Below, one piece after another: positions 1 to 7,496 of a stretch of 57,252 nucleotides of DNA. Each line of letters begins with the position of its first letter. The stretch's first letter is position 1. Origin of the DNA: a bacterium. Lineage in GTDB: Bacteria; Patescibacteriota; Dojkabacteria; JAKAPS01; JAJZLI01. The stretch covers positions 1-57,252 of the forward strand of contig DAIDGT010000006.1 of NCBI GenBank assembly GCA_027459825.1. The letters run 5' to 3'. Under the pieces are notes generated by a model. The model saw only the letters and a program-made list of their open reading frames with translations. It ran no database searches and had not been told where the DNA came from. A program made the position numbers and the translations under genes.

Positions 1-27
1 GGCGGTTTTAAAAAACTTTCTAATGTA

Positions 28-43
28 AAGGTTTGTAAACCTT
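28..43. promoter_or_regulatory. perfect 16-bp palindrome upstream of NUDIX gene
   Basis: AAGGTTTGTAAACCTT is a perfect inverted repeat with a 2-nt centre, 28 bp before the NUDIX start. It could be an operator or the stem of a small hairpin. It does not match the TTGCYA-N4-TRGCAA boxes seen elsewhere in the window. The window edge hides what lies upstream. Confidence 0.3.
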
Positions 44-70
44 CCCATTTTTATATCATTAAATAAAGAT

Positions 71-442
71 ATGTATAGAAAAGGTGTAGCATGTATTATA
101 GTTAATAAGAATAATGAAATTCTGCTTATTAATTTCATGTCTTTTGAATATCAGTATTTTTCTCTTCCAGGAGGAGGAATTGATAATGGTGAAACAAAAA
201 TTGATGCTCTCAAAAGGGAGCTTTTTGAAGAGCTGGGACTAGAAGACAATAAATATATAATTATAAAAGAATCAGCAAAACCAGTAAAGTTTAAATTTTC
301 ATTAGGTTCAAGAATTATGGATGGGAAAAAATATACTGGCCAGGAAAAGTCTTATTTCTTATCTGTAATAATAGATACATCAAGATTGACTCCAGATGCA
401 GTTATTGGTACTATAAAATCAAATTTCCATGATTCTAAATAA
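71..442 (+). CDS. NUDIX hydrolase
   Basis: Small cytosolic hydrolase of nucleoside diphosphates linked to another moiety. The Nudix box is complete at about residues 35-57: a GG turn, GETKIDALKRELFEELGL, giving the G-x5-E-x7-REUxEExGU pattern with all metal-binding Glu residues. At 123 residues it is slightly short for the family; the C-terminal end is variable in these proteins. The substrate cannot be read from the sequence (nucleotide clean-up or RNA 5'-end processing are both possible). An alpha/beta hydrolase remnant follows after 7 bp, so the two were probably co-transcribed. A second, different NUDIX gene lies at 2131-2553 on the other strand. Confidence 0.85.
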   Translation: MYRKGVACIIVNKNNEILLINFMSFEYQYFSLPGGGIDNGETKIDALKRELFEELGLEDNKYIIIKESAKPVKFKFSLGSRIMDGKKYTGQEKSYFLSVIIDTSRLTPDAVIGTIKSNFHDSK

Positions 443-449
443 CCAAAAG

Positions 450-1041
450 ATGAAAGACTTACCAAATTTTCAATATTTTTTTATAAAAATTCGAATACAG
501 TAGACATTGTTCTCCATGGGATCAAAGAAGGAATGGAACGTGATTTCATTCAAAAAATTATCAATAAATCCAAATTAAACAATCATAGTGTTATTGCTTT
601 TAATTTTCCTTATTTAGACAGGAATGAAGACCATTCATCTGGACCAGATCTTATTGAAGAAAAATATCATTACAATCTATTGTCAATTATGCAAATGTAG
701 TATCTCCCAAAAAGATAAACTTAATAGGAAAATCTCTTGGAGCAATAGTAGCAAGTTATTTTCTCAAAGATTTATCTCCAAAAGAGCAGCAAAAATACAC
801 AATAACGGTATTAGGATATGTATTGGGAGATATTGATTTAAAGCAATTTGATGGTCAAATTACAGTTATACAAGGTGCCTTTGACAGATTCGGGAATATT
901 GAAAGAGTCAAAGAAGATTTAAAAGATGCTATATCAAGAAATATAACATATATAGATATCCCTAATTCAGATCATAGTTATAGAGATGTTGAAACACAGG
1001 AGCCTATTTATCAAGATAAGGCAATTAGTAAAATTAATTAA
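450..1041 (+). pseudogene. alpha/beta hydrolase, broken by two frameshifts
   Basis: Reading three frames in turn gives one continuous alpha/beta-hydrolase-like protein. It starts at ATG 450 (MKDLPNFQYFF), moves to frame 2 at the T7 run at 476-482 (SNTVDIVLHGIKEGM...), and moves again at the A5 run near 660 into the frame that ends at 1041. The last part carries the nucleophile elbow GKSLGA and plausible acid and base positions in GAFDRFG and NSDHSY. Both breaks lie in homopolymers, so they could be true decay, assembly error or slippage. No other clear housekeeping gene in the window shows such breaks, which favours a real pseudogene or a slippage-prone gene. Its substrate is unknown. Confidence 0.65.
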
Positions 1042-1673
1042 GGCATCGAAATATATATATATATTTATACTTAAAGTAAAATTGTACTACTAATCTTAGA
1101 TAAATAATCAATCTATGTATAAATCTAGGTCTAATAGAATACAAAATACTATAGATTGTGCATATTAAACTTATCCCAGGAAGTGATAAAGTGTAGTATG
1201 AAAATACTGCATGGATTAACTATTGAACAAAAAAATAAACTCTCACTTGCTGTATACATTTCCGTAAATCTCATTTTGTACAATTAATTTTACTTCTTTT
1301 CCTAAATTGATTATTTCATCTTTATCTAATGAAATTTATTTACTTCTCCAATTCTGTGGTATAGAAACCAGACCTAATGTTTGACTGCCATAAGTGTTCT
1401 GTTGATAAATAATCAAAATCCTGTACGAATACGAATGGTTTAGCTGATCTATGAAATAACAGATCGGGCGATGTCTCAAATTCTTCTCAGGTAAGAGTAC
1501 TAAGATCGTATTGTCCTAAGATAATCTCTCCTATTTATTTGCTTGCCTTTTCCGGTTTCTTGTTGTGCAGCTGATGGGTCTATATGGCATATTTTCTATC
1601 CCAATCCACTATTTGGTAATTTTATCTAGGTCTATGATATTATTGTTGTCATCTCTTAATTTATTTAATATTC
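1042..1673. other. gene-free decayed stretch
   Basis: A 632-bp interval with no intact reading frame of convincing length on either strand. It begins with an AT dinucleotide run (about 1050-1062). The minus strand between 1243 and about 1512 holds the debris of a small protein gene, listed separately. The rest has no recognisable RNA gene, repeat or terminator. Confidence 0.5.
1243..1512 (-). pseudogene. decayed small gene, possibly AbrB-like
   Basis: On the minus strand two open pieces in different frames read like one protein: a first piece with ETSPDLLFHRSAKPFVFVQD, then a shift into a piece with SQTLGLVSIPQNWRSK, an internal stop, then ISLDKDEIINLGKEVKLIV and a stop at 1243-1245. The pattern 'IP-x-x-W ... 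L-x-K-x-x-x-V-x-L-x-V' resembles the core of swapped-hairpin AbrB-type DNA-binding proteins, but this rests on a weak visual match. At least one frameshift and one in-frame stop separate it from a working gene. Confidence 0.3.
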
Positions 1674-2057
1674 TCATTTCTTTTTATCCTTTCTTTTATA
1701 GAATTTATTTCTAAAGAGTCCGTAAGCATAGCGTTGTTCCTTATCATAAACAATTAATGTTCCTATAGATGTATTGCACACTCTGCATTTTAATTGTTTT
1801 TGATCTGCAGAAATTTCTTTATTATGCAGTATATCTTTATAACCATATGGATATACTATTCTATCAATGTAGCACCTGTATAAATTACCTTGTCCGTCTT
1901 TTTGATAATATATAACTGGGGATGAGCATGATACACAGTAGATAGTGATCATCTCTGCTCTTCCTCCCCTGGATTTCCTGTATGAATCATTTATTGTATC
2001 CTTCTCTTCAATAAATGGAGGATTCCAAACTAAACTGTTATCTGTCTCTTCTTTCAT
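1674..2057 (-). CDS. unknown protein with a four-cysteine zinc-ribbon pattern
   Basis: A 127-residue protein, not recognised. Two CxxC knuckles (YCVSC near residue 41 and KCRVC near residue 90) are spaced like a zinc ribbon, and the C-terminus is very basic (FYKRKDKKK). No membrane segment is seen, so a cytosolic nucleic-acid-binding or regulatory role is possible but unproven. A second start, MITIYC, lies just before the first knuckle. The gene is preceded by the palindrome at 2103-2118 and an extended -10, which makes it a likely member of the regulon described for 6647-10366. Confidence 0.7.
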   Translation of the reverse strand: MKEETDNSLVWNPPFIEEKDTINDSYRKSRGGRAEMITIYCVSCSSPVIYYQKDGQGNLYRCYIDRIVYPYGYKDILHNKEISADQKQLKCRVCNTSIGTLIVYDKEQRYAYGLFRNKFYKRKDKKK

Positions 2058-2075
2058 ATATACAGTTCAGAGCAT

Positions 2076-2118
2076 ATTATAACACTTGTTATATTTAGCG
2101 TATTGCCAATCATAGCAA
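2076..2118 (-). promoter_or_regulatory. regulon box and -10 for the zinc-ribbon gene
   Basis: TTGCCA-ATCA-TAGCAA at 2103-2118 fits the TTGCYA-N4-TRGCAA palindrome found six more times in the window. On the minus strand it lies 21 bp upstream of TATAAT at 2076-2081, which is preceded by TGT (extended -10). A looser copy (TTGTTA-TATT-TAGCGT) occupies 2086-2101. The geometry matches the other sites, so the box is probably functional. Binding by the XRE protein is an inference. Confidence 0.65.
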
Positions 2119-2130
2119 ATATGTAGATTC

Positions 2131-2553
2131 CTATTTTCTACTTATAAGGTATTTGTTAAGGATATCTTTTAAATTTACAAAGGAGAGTTTTGCCATAGCT
2201 TCTAATGGAGAAAACCATGAACCCTCTAAATTTTCATCTTTCATCTCTTGTGTATCTGATTGTTCTTCACTTTTAAGGATCATTGGAAAAAATGTAACTT
2301 GTTTTTTTTTCAATCTATTTTTGTCAAAAGGGTCTTTAAAAGTATATATAGCTGTATATTTTTGAACACTGTTTTCTATAGCAATATTCCTGTATCCAGT
2401 TTCTTCCATTGCCTCCCTTATTGCTGCCATTTGTGGAGTTTCCCCCTTTTCAATGTGTCCTTTAGGGAATTGATATGTTTTATCTCTTGTGTTGTATATA
2501 AGGAAAATATCCCCATTTGTATTTCTTATTATGCCACCAGCTGAATGTATCAT
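2131..2553 (-). CDS. NUDIX hydrolase
   Basis: A 140-residue NUDIX protein with a full Nudix box, GHIEKGETPQMAAIREAMEETGY-type, at about residues 32-54, after an N-terminal strand MIHSAGGIIRN. The FPKGHIEKGE form is typical of the MutT and diadenosine-tetraphosphatase-like groups (family knowledge); the exact substrate is open. It starts directly at the end of secF (shared position 2553), so it is probably the last gene of a secD-secF-nudix transcript. It differs from the NUDIX protein at 71-442 and is not a recent duplicate. Confidence 0.85.
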   Translation of the reverse strand: MIHSAGGIIRNTNGDIFLIYNTRDKTYQFPKGHIEKGETPQMAAIREAMEETGYRNIAIENSVQKYTAIYTFKDPFDKNRLKKKQVTFFPMILKSEEQSDTQEMKDENLEGSWFSPLEAMAKLSFVNLKDILNKYLISRK

Positions 2554-3449
2554 TATTTTCTATTTCTATCTTTATATTCATAGTATATTACAAGGAGTTG
2601 GCTTGCAACAAATATGCTTGAATATGTGCCTGAAAATATACCAATAAGTAGCGCTACTGTAAACCACCTTATAGTTACTCCGCCTAAGATAAATAATGCA
2701 ACCAGGACAAGTAGTACTGTGAAGGATGTATTTAAAGACCTATTTAGTGTCTGCATAAGTGAGTTATTGACTGTATTTGCAAAATCAGAGACTTCCTTTT
2801 TTAGTAGATTTTCACGAATTCTGTCAAATACAACGATAGTATCATGTACTGAAAATCCAATAACAGTTAAAACTGCTGTGATAAATAATGTATCAACAGG
2901 TGCGCCTAGAAAATGCCCAAGAATTGCAAATGCCCCCAGTACAATGACTGTATCATGTACCATTGCAAGTATTGCTGAAGATCCAAAAATGAATGAATTT
3001 GCAGGTTTTGGTACTTGCCTAAATGCCCATGCAATATACAAAATTATTCCTATCATAACAATTATTATGGAATAAATTGCATCATTTCTCAGTTGACTTC
3101 CAATTGTAGGTCCAATAGTGGTGACACTTTGTGCCTTTCCCAAGTTAAATTTATTAGATATTTCATTTTGTAGATTTGATAGTTGACTTTGAGATAAAGG
3201 TGGTACTTCTACTTGGTAAGTATTTGCATTTTCTTTTGTTATTGTACTTTGTGAATATTGTGAAGTTAAATAACTTTGAATTTGGTTAATGTTAATACTT
3301 CTGTTTACTGTATATGTGAATGTTGTTCCTCCTGTAAAATCTATCCCTAGTTTTAGTCCCCATATGACAAGAAATACTATACTTGCTATAAGCAGTGTTG
3401 ATGATATTATAATATATGTGTATTTGTGCTTAACTATATTTAGGTTCAT
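2553..3449 (-). CDS. secF: protein translocase subunit SecF
   Basis: 298 residues, normal size for SecF. There is an N-terminal membrane helix, then the DFTGGTTFTYTV motif of the first periplasmic domain, then five more membrane helices with the conserved FSVHDTIVVFDRIREN segment in the fourth and fifth. With SecD it uses the proton gradient to help pull preproteins through SecYEG (family knowledge). Its start overlaps the 3' end of secD by 20 bp, which suggests translational coupling. Confidence 0.93.
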   Translation of the reverse strand: MNLNIVKHKYTYIIISSTLLIASIVFLVIWGLKLGIDFTGGTTFTYTVNRSININQIQSYLTSQYSQSTITKENANTYQVEVPPLSQSQLSNLQNEISNKFNLGKAQSVTTIGPTIGSQLRNDAIYSIIIVMIGIILYIAWAFRQVPKPANSFIFGSSAILAMVHDTVIVLGAFAILGHFLGAPVDTLFITAVLTVIGFSVHDTIVVFDRIRENLLKKEVSDFANTVNNSLMQTLNRSLNTSFTVLLVLVALFILGGVTIRWFTVALLIGIFSGTYSSIFVASQLLVIYYEYKDRNRK

Positions 3450-4797
3450 ATTTTGCCTTTTTATCTGCGATAAATGTGCTGAGTAAATTTCTTGTAATTG
3501 TGACTGATGTGAATAAACTTATTATTACACCAATTGCAAGTGTTATTGCAAAACCTCTAATCTCACTTGTTCCGAATAAATATAGGACTAGTGTTGTAAT
3601 TAGTGTTGATACATTAGAATCTCTAATAGAATTCCATGCTCTTTTAAAACCAAGATCCAATACTACTTTTTCTGTTCTTCCTGCAATTCTTTCCTCTTTC
3701 ATTCTTTCAAAAATAAGTATATTCGCATCAACAGCCATACCAATTGATAGTATAAAACCTGCAATACCTTCTAATGTTAGTGTTATTGGAATAATTTTAA
3801 AAACTGCAAATGTGAGTAGAGTATAAATGATTAAAGAAAAACCGGCAATAAGTCCAAGAGTTTTATAATTCCATATCATGAAGAATAGTATTATTATTAT
3901 TCCTATAATTCCTGCAATAAGACTTTCATTAATTGATTGACTACCTAATGTTGCGCTAACAGTATTTTCTTCTATAAGTTTTACTGGTACAGGTAGCGCT
4001 CCTGCATTTAGTTGGTCTACAAGTGTTTGTGCTTGTTGTAGTGAAAAATTACCAGTTATAATAGGGGATGAAAATGCTCCATTTGCAAGGTCACTATTTA
4101 TAACTGGATTTTCGACAACCTTGCCATCGAGTACTATTCCTATTGGTTTTCCAACATTAGCTTTTGCAAGAGTTGACAATTTTTGAAGGCCTTCGGCTTT
4201 AAAATTAAGCTGTATACTTGGCGTTGCGCTACCTTGTTCATATACAATAGATGCATTTTTCAAATCTGAGCCTGTTAGATTTGTTTTAGAGTTAAAGAAA
4301 CTAATAGGTATGGTTTGTAAATTTTGTAATTGTGAAGGAACATTTGTTTTTAATGTTAAGAATTCTAATTTTGCTGTTTCCCCAACTAGTTTTTTTGCTT
4401 CAGATAAATTTTTTATACCAGCCAAATCTACTATAATCCTATTTTGATTACCATATTTGGCAGTTGTTACTGTTGCATCTGCAATTCCATAAAGATTTAC
4501 TCTGTTTGCAATAACATTGCGAGCTGCGCTCATTGCGCTCTTAACTTCAGATGATGGAATTTTGGAAGTATCAGCCAATAGTACTAGTTCTGATCCTCCT
4601 TTTAAATCTAATCCTAAACTTGGATTAAATGATTTTACAAGAAATCCAGGTATGTTTATATTAGGATGTTCTACTGTTATCGTTTTTTTTATTCCTATAA
4701 AGCTAAGGTTTATTGTAACTTTTGGTAAATCTATATAGAAACATAGCAGGAACAGTAGTACTATGAGAATAAGATAAATCTTAGATTTCTTTGTCAT
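3430..4797 (-). CDS. secD: protein translocase subunit SecD
   Basis: SecD with an N-terminal membrane helix, the conserved DLKGGSELVL motif, a P1 domain with beta-alpha-beta repeats, and six membrane helices in all, ending with GMAVDANILIFERMKEE, a SecD/RND-family signature. About 455 residues from the preferred start MTKKSKIYLIL at 4797, which puts the hydrophobic helix right at the N-terminus; an upstream ATG at 4839 would add 14 polar residues. Forms the SecDF accessory complex with the next gene. No Shine-Dalgarno sequence is visible before either start. Confidence 0.93.
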   Translation of the reverse strand: MTKKSKIYLILIVLLFLLCFYIDLPKVTINLSFIGIKKTITVEHPNINIPGFLVKSFNPSLGLDLKGGSELVLLADTSKIPSSEVKSAMSAARNVIANRVNLYGIADATVTTAKYGNQNRIIVDLAGIKNLSEAKKLVGETAKLEFLTLKTNVPSQLQNLQTIPISFFNSKTNLTGSDLKNASIVYEQGSATPSIQLNFKAEGLQKLSTLAKANVGKPIGIVLDGKVVENPVINSDLANGAFSSPIITGNFSLQQAQTLVDQLNAGALPVPVKLIEENTVSATLGSQSINESLIAGIIGIIIILFFMIWNYKTLGLIAGFSLIIYTLLTFAVFKIIPITLTLEGIAGFILSIGMAVDANILIFERMKEERIAGRTEKVVLDLGFKRAWNSIRDSNVSTLITTLVLYLFGTSEIRGFAITLAIGVIISLFTSVTITRNLLSTFIADKKAKYEPKYS

Positions 4798-4815
4798 AGT
4801 GCATATTTTAAATGA

Positions 4816-5330
4816 ATGTATCCTTTTATGCAATGGCATGAAGTTATTTTAGTTCTTGTAGATAACTTAATTAAAATAGAAGAACAAGTTAAAATACTTG
4901 ACCATTTTTGGATAATTATTGCTTCATATAATAATATATTTTCAAGAGGTGTTGGCAATATCCTAATTTGCGATATAGATACTGATGTTTTGATAGAATA
5001 TATTAATGATTGTCTGAAAGAATATATAGTCCTAGATTACGAAAATGCTAAAAATCTATATAAATTATTAATAGCAAATCCTATTACTGTATATATTATA
5101 ATAAGGTATCTACAAATGAAATTATGAGAGCATCTAATGGGAAAAACGGTGCTAAGGGTGCTGGGTCAAAAGATTCATAAAATTCGCTAGATGTTAATAT
5201 ACAGAATATGTCTTCTGGTTATATATTTGATAAAGATAGTTTATTATCTTTGATACTTCAGGAAGTTTATAAAATTCCAAATAGGGAAGGTGCATTAATA
5301 TTTATTGATAAGATTAAACGTTTAATTTAG
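4816..5330 (+). pseudogene. broken gene of unknown function
   Basis: An open frame from 4816 to 5127 (likely start at MQWHEV) reads as a protein, but around 5100 the coding signal jumps to another frame (NKVSTNEIMRASNGK...). It then meets an in-frame TAA at 5178-5180 and continues open (SLDVNIQNMSSGYIFDKDS...) to a TAG at 5328-5330. The three pieces together would give about 170 residues. I do not recognise the family. It sits head to head with secD and tail to tail with the gene at 5349. One frameshift plus one stop suggests decay. Confidence 0.4.
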
Positions 5331-5348
5331 TATTGCGAGATATTTGTT

Positions 5349-6212
5349 TTATATATATAAGTTAAAGTAATATATATTTTTTTTGATGTGATTATTTAAA
5401 ATAGGATATTCTTTTTCTAATGCATTTTCTGCTTCCTGTATTTCTCCAATTATTGCTATATTGTTATATGGTTTAATTTTTAGATATATATTTAATGTTG
5501 GTTCTTCTGTTTGTAATATTAATTCTTGAATTATTTTATCTATTATTGATAAATCAGTATCCTTATGTATTTTGATATTTTTTATTTTAGATTTTTGGAA
5601 CATAATATTATTTAAATATGGACTTATGTATTGTCTTGTTTGTAATCTTGTTTCTATAAATTTATCTATTTTTTCTTGGACTAGGGTATTCAAGTCTATA
5701 TTTAAGTATTCTTTTTCCTTTAATGAATTATTAAATAAAATGTCAACTATATTATGAACCTTTTTTATAAAATTATCATTTTTAATTTTATTATTATCAT
5801 GGAGTAGGTGCTGCATATTTGTTAATATTACATCTTCTGTTATTTGAGATTTATATGATGCAATCTTTTCGAATATTTTTCTTATAATTTCTGCTTTTTG
5901 CATCTCATATTTCCCTTTATTTGAAATTTGGGAGTATATTTCAGATAAGTTTTTTGAATTTAGGTTTTTAATTTCATTAAATAAATCCTGCAGTTTATCA
6001 TAATTTATATTTCCGCTATATATATGCCCAATTTCTTTTAGGTATTTTTCATCGTCAAAGGTGCAGTATAGCGTATTTATGCTACTGTAATAATCAAAAG
6101 TTGTTTTAGGAATTCCTATTTTATATTTCTTAAAAACCCTATTTATCTTTGACTCTGGAAAGATTTGATTATTTAACGTAATGTCTATAAATAATTTTTT
6201 AAAGTTATACAT
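5349..6212 (-). CDS. unknown soluble protein
   Basis: 287 residues, rich in Asn, Ile and Lys, mostly predicted helical, with no membrane segment, signal peptide or catalytic motif that I recognise. The start at 6212 is supported by a TATAAT at 6219-6224 only 6 nt upstream, so the mRNA would be leaderless. The gene begins just beyond the hairpin at 6235-6284 and has no regulon palindrome of its own. Its base composition matches the AT-rich surroundings and differs from the GC-richer small gene next to it. Confidence 0.65.
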   Translation of the reverse strand: MYNFKKLFIDITLNNQIFPESKINRVFKKYKIGIPKTTFDYYSSINTLYCTFDDEKYLKEIGHIYSGNINYDKLQDLFNEIKNLNSKNLSEIYSQISNKGKYEMQKAEIIRKIFEKIASYKSQITEDVILTNMQHLLHDNNKIKNDNFIKKVHNIVDILFNNSLKEKEYLNIDLNTLVQEKIDKFIETRLQTRQYISPYLNNIMFQKSKIKNIKIHKDTDLSIIDKIIQELILQTEEPTLNIYLKIKPYNNIAIIGEIQEAENALEKEYPILNNHIKKNIYYFNLYI

Positions 6213-6218
6213 AATTTT

Positions 6219-6224
6219 ATTATA
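6219..6224 (-). promoter_or_regulatory. -10 element, leaderless start
   Basis: TATAAT on the minus strand, 6 nt before the ATG at 6212. Transcription would begin at or next to the start codon. Confidence 0.5.
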
Positions 6225-6234
6225 TTAGATTGGG

Positions 6235-6284
6235 GCCTAAGAGAACTAATGATAACGTATTTGTTATCTTTTGCCCTCTTAGGC
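6235..6284 (-). terminator. hairpin after the His-rich small gene
   Basis: Perfect 9-bp outer arms (GCCTAAGAG / CTCTTAGGC) enclose a second stem (GATAAC / GTTATC). It follows another hairpin at 6293-6354 and ends the 6362-6571 transcript. No U-run follows on the minus strand, so it may protect the RNA or act with a factor instead of being a simple intrinsic terminator. Confidence 0.55.
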
Positions 6285-6292
6285 TGTTTGTT

Positions 6293-6354
6293 GGATAAAT
6301 TCAACTCTTGGCCAAAAGAAATAATCCTTTGGTTTGTGAGATATGAATTTATCC
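6293..6354 (-). other. hairpin in the 3' UTR of the His-rich small gene
   Basis: Perfect 11-bp arms, GGATAAATTCA at 6293-6303 and TGAATTTATCC at 6344-6354, with an inner CCAAA/TTTGG stem. It starts 8 nt after the stop codon of the small gene (minus strand). Together with 6235-6284 it makes a tandem-hairpin 3' UTR, the same design as after the other small gene at 8146-8235. Confidence 0.6.
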
Positions 6355-6361
6355 CTTGTTG

Positions 6362-6571
6362 TTACTTTCCGCTATCTCCCTTGCGGTTGTCATTAAAGCC
6401 TGAAGCTGGGAACTTGGTGAATGTTTTTCCTGCTGCATTGCGAATCTCTAGGTCTCTGCCATATCCTGGTCCGTGGGTGTGGTGGTGAGGGTGGCTGAGA
6501 GTTTCTGATCTGCCGATTTCTCGGGCTTCCCGAAGATCTGCTTCTGTTTTGCCATGCGACAAAGCATTCAT
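6362..6571 (-). CDS. small Gly/His-rich protein in the palindrome regulon
   Basis: 69 residues, highly polar: an N-terminal charged part (EADLREAREIGRSET), a His cluster (HPHHHTHGPGYG), then a Lys/Gly-rich tail ending DSGK. No signal peptide or membrane segment. The region is visibly richer in G and C than its neighbours. Translation probably couples to an 11-codon leader ORF by an ATGA overlap; the Shine-Dalgarno AAAGGAGG abuts this ATG, so the true start could be the next ATG 4 nt downstream, which reads a different frame. Controlled by the palindrome pair at 6675-6713. It shares polar Gly/His richness and an SGK ending with the protein at 7909-8142. Function unknown; metal binding is only a guess from the His cluster. 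Confidence 0.55.
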   Translation of the reverse strand: MNALSHGKTEADLREAREIGRSETLSHPHHHTHGPGYGRDLEIRNAAGKTFTKFPASGFNDNRKGDSGK

Positions 6572-6603
6572 CCTCCTTTCTTGTGAAGATTCGGAAATTG
6601 CAT
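6568..6603 (-). CDS. 11-codon leader peptide ORF
   Basis: ATG at 6603, MQFPNLHKKGG, stop TGA overlapping the ATG of the next gene (ATGA). A strong Shine-Dalgarno AAGGAGG at 6606-6612 precedes it, though only 2 nt from the ATG. The Gly-Gly codons double as the Shine-Dalgarno sequence of the following gene. This layout suggests translational coupling or a leader-type control. It is too short to prove as a gene. Confidence 0.4.
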   Translation of the reverse strand: MQFPNLHKKGG

Positions 6604-6646
6604 CGCCTCCTTAGCGAAAAGTATGTCTTGTGCAAGGAACAGTTGT

Positions 6647-6738
6647 ATATTAGTGCATAATTTTTTTATTTGCATTGCCATGGATGGCAAATAAAATTTG
6701 CTATCCCTAGCAATGCTTAAATTTGTTATATATATTAT
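6647..6738. promoter_or_regulatory. divergent promoter with tandem regulon boxes
   Basis: Two palindromes, TTGCCA-TGGA-TGGCAA (6675-6690) and TTGCTA-TCCC-TAGCAA (6698-6713), start 23 bp apart. On the minus strand the -10-like TAATAT at 6647-6652 lies 22 bp from the first box and serves the His-rich small gene. On the plus strand TATTAT at 6733-6738 lies 19 bp from the second box and serves the ABC-like gene. The two boxes also make larger inverted repeats with each other (GCATTGC ... GCAATGC). Confidence 0.75.
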
Positions 6739-6749
6739 TGTTAAGTTGT

Positions 6750-7496
6750 ATGGATTTTGGAATTTTGCTAAATGGGTCATTTAATATTGGAGGCAAGTAT
6801 AATATAAACGCTTCTCAAGTATCTTTTCAATATTCTGATAATGTAGTCATTTTTGAAGAAGAATTTTTATCTATGTATAGAATACTGATTGAACTAATAT
6901 TATCTGTATCTAAAAATAGAGAAGCAAACTTTGAGTTAAAAGATAAAATTAAAATTTCGCAAGATACAAATATTTCTTATTTATCATCCAACTTGATATC
7001 AAATTTTAAAGGTAGTATCAAAGATTATTTAAATGTATGTTTTTATCCTTTATTAAAGATTTATTTAGAATATAACTTAGTAAAACATAAATTTACTTTG
7101 GATGATCTGAAATGGGTTAGTGAGTATACAAAAATGTCAATATTAATGGATATATATAATTTATGGAATTTTAACTATTATATAGAGGAAGTTGTTGATG
7201 GATTAAATCTGTATCCGTTTTTAAATAATACTGTCAGTGGTAATATTAATGAAATTACTCGTTATAAATTTATGCTAGCGGGTACACTGCTGTCAGATAG
7301 TAATATAATAATTATTGATAATATTAATGATTATTTAAGTCTTAATGAAATAACGTTTTTATATAATTGGATTCAAATACAAAAACGTATATTTATTTTT
7401 TTAGGACATTTGAGTATTAGTGATAATATTAAGAAAAAGAAGATTATTAAGTTTAATTCAAAAACTAATATACTTTACTCATTAGATATAATCTAA
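6750..7496 (+). CDS. degenerate ABC-type ATPase-like protein
   Basis: About 248 residues from the ATG at 6750 (a TTG at 6723 lies in the promoter and is rejected). The ABC nucleotide-binding order is traceable: no clear Walker A lysine motif in the early FNIGGKYNIN region, a Q-loop-like ISYLSSNLISNF, a signature-like VSGNINEITRYKFMLAGTLL in place of LSGGQ, Walker B-like NIIIIDNIND with Asn where the catalytic Glu should be, and an H-loop-like FLGHLS. It is probably a pseudo-ATPase that keeps the fold but not catalysis (inference). No transporter permease lies nearby. It ends 4 bp inside the convergent GreA-like gene. Confidence 0.6.
   Translation: MDFGILLNGSFNIGGKYNINASQVSFQYSDNVVIFEEEFLSMYRILIELILSVSKNREANFELKDKIKISQDTNISYLSSNLISNFKGSIKDYLNVCFYPLLKIYLEYNLVKHKFTLDDLKWVSEYTKMSILMDIYNLWNFNYYIEEVVDGLNLYPFLNNTVSGNINEITRYKFMLAGTLLSDSNIIIIDNINDYLSLNEITFLYNWIQIQKRIFIFLGHLSISDNIKKKKIIKFNSKTNILYSLDII

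Noticed and set aside
4816-5127. Intact small gene opposite secD
   Set aside because: Coding signal continues past its stop in another frame, so it reads better as part of a broken gene.
6393-6603. Alternative frame over the His-rich small gene starting at the second ATG (39 codons, then TAG)
   Set aside because: Shorter, interrupted by TAG in the middle of an otherwise open stretch; kept only as a caveat because the Shine-Dalgarno spacing fits it slightly better.
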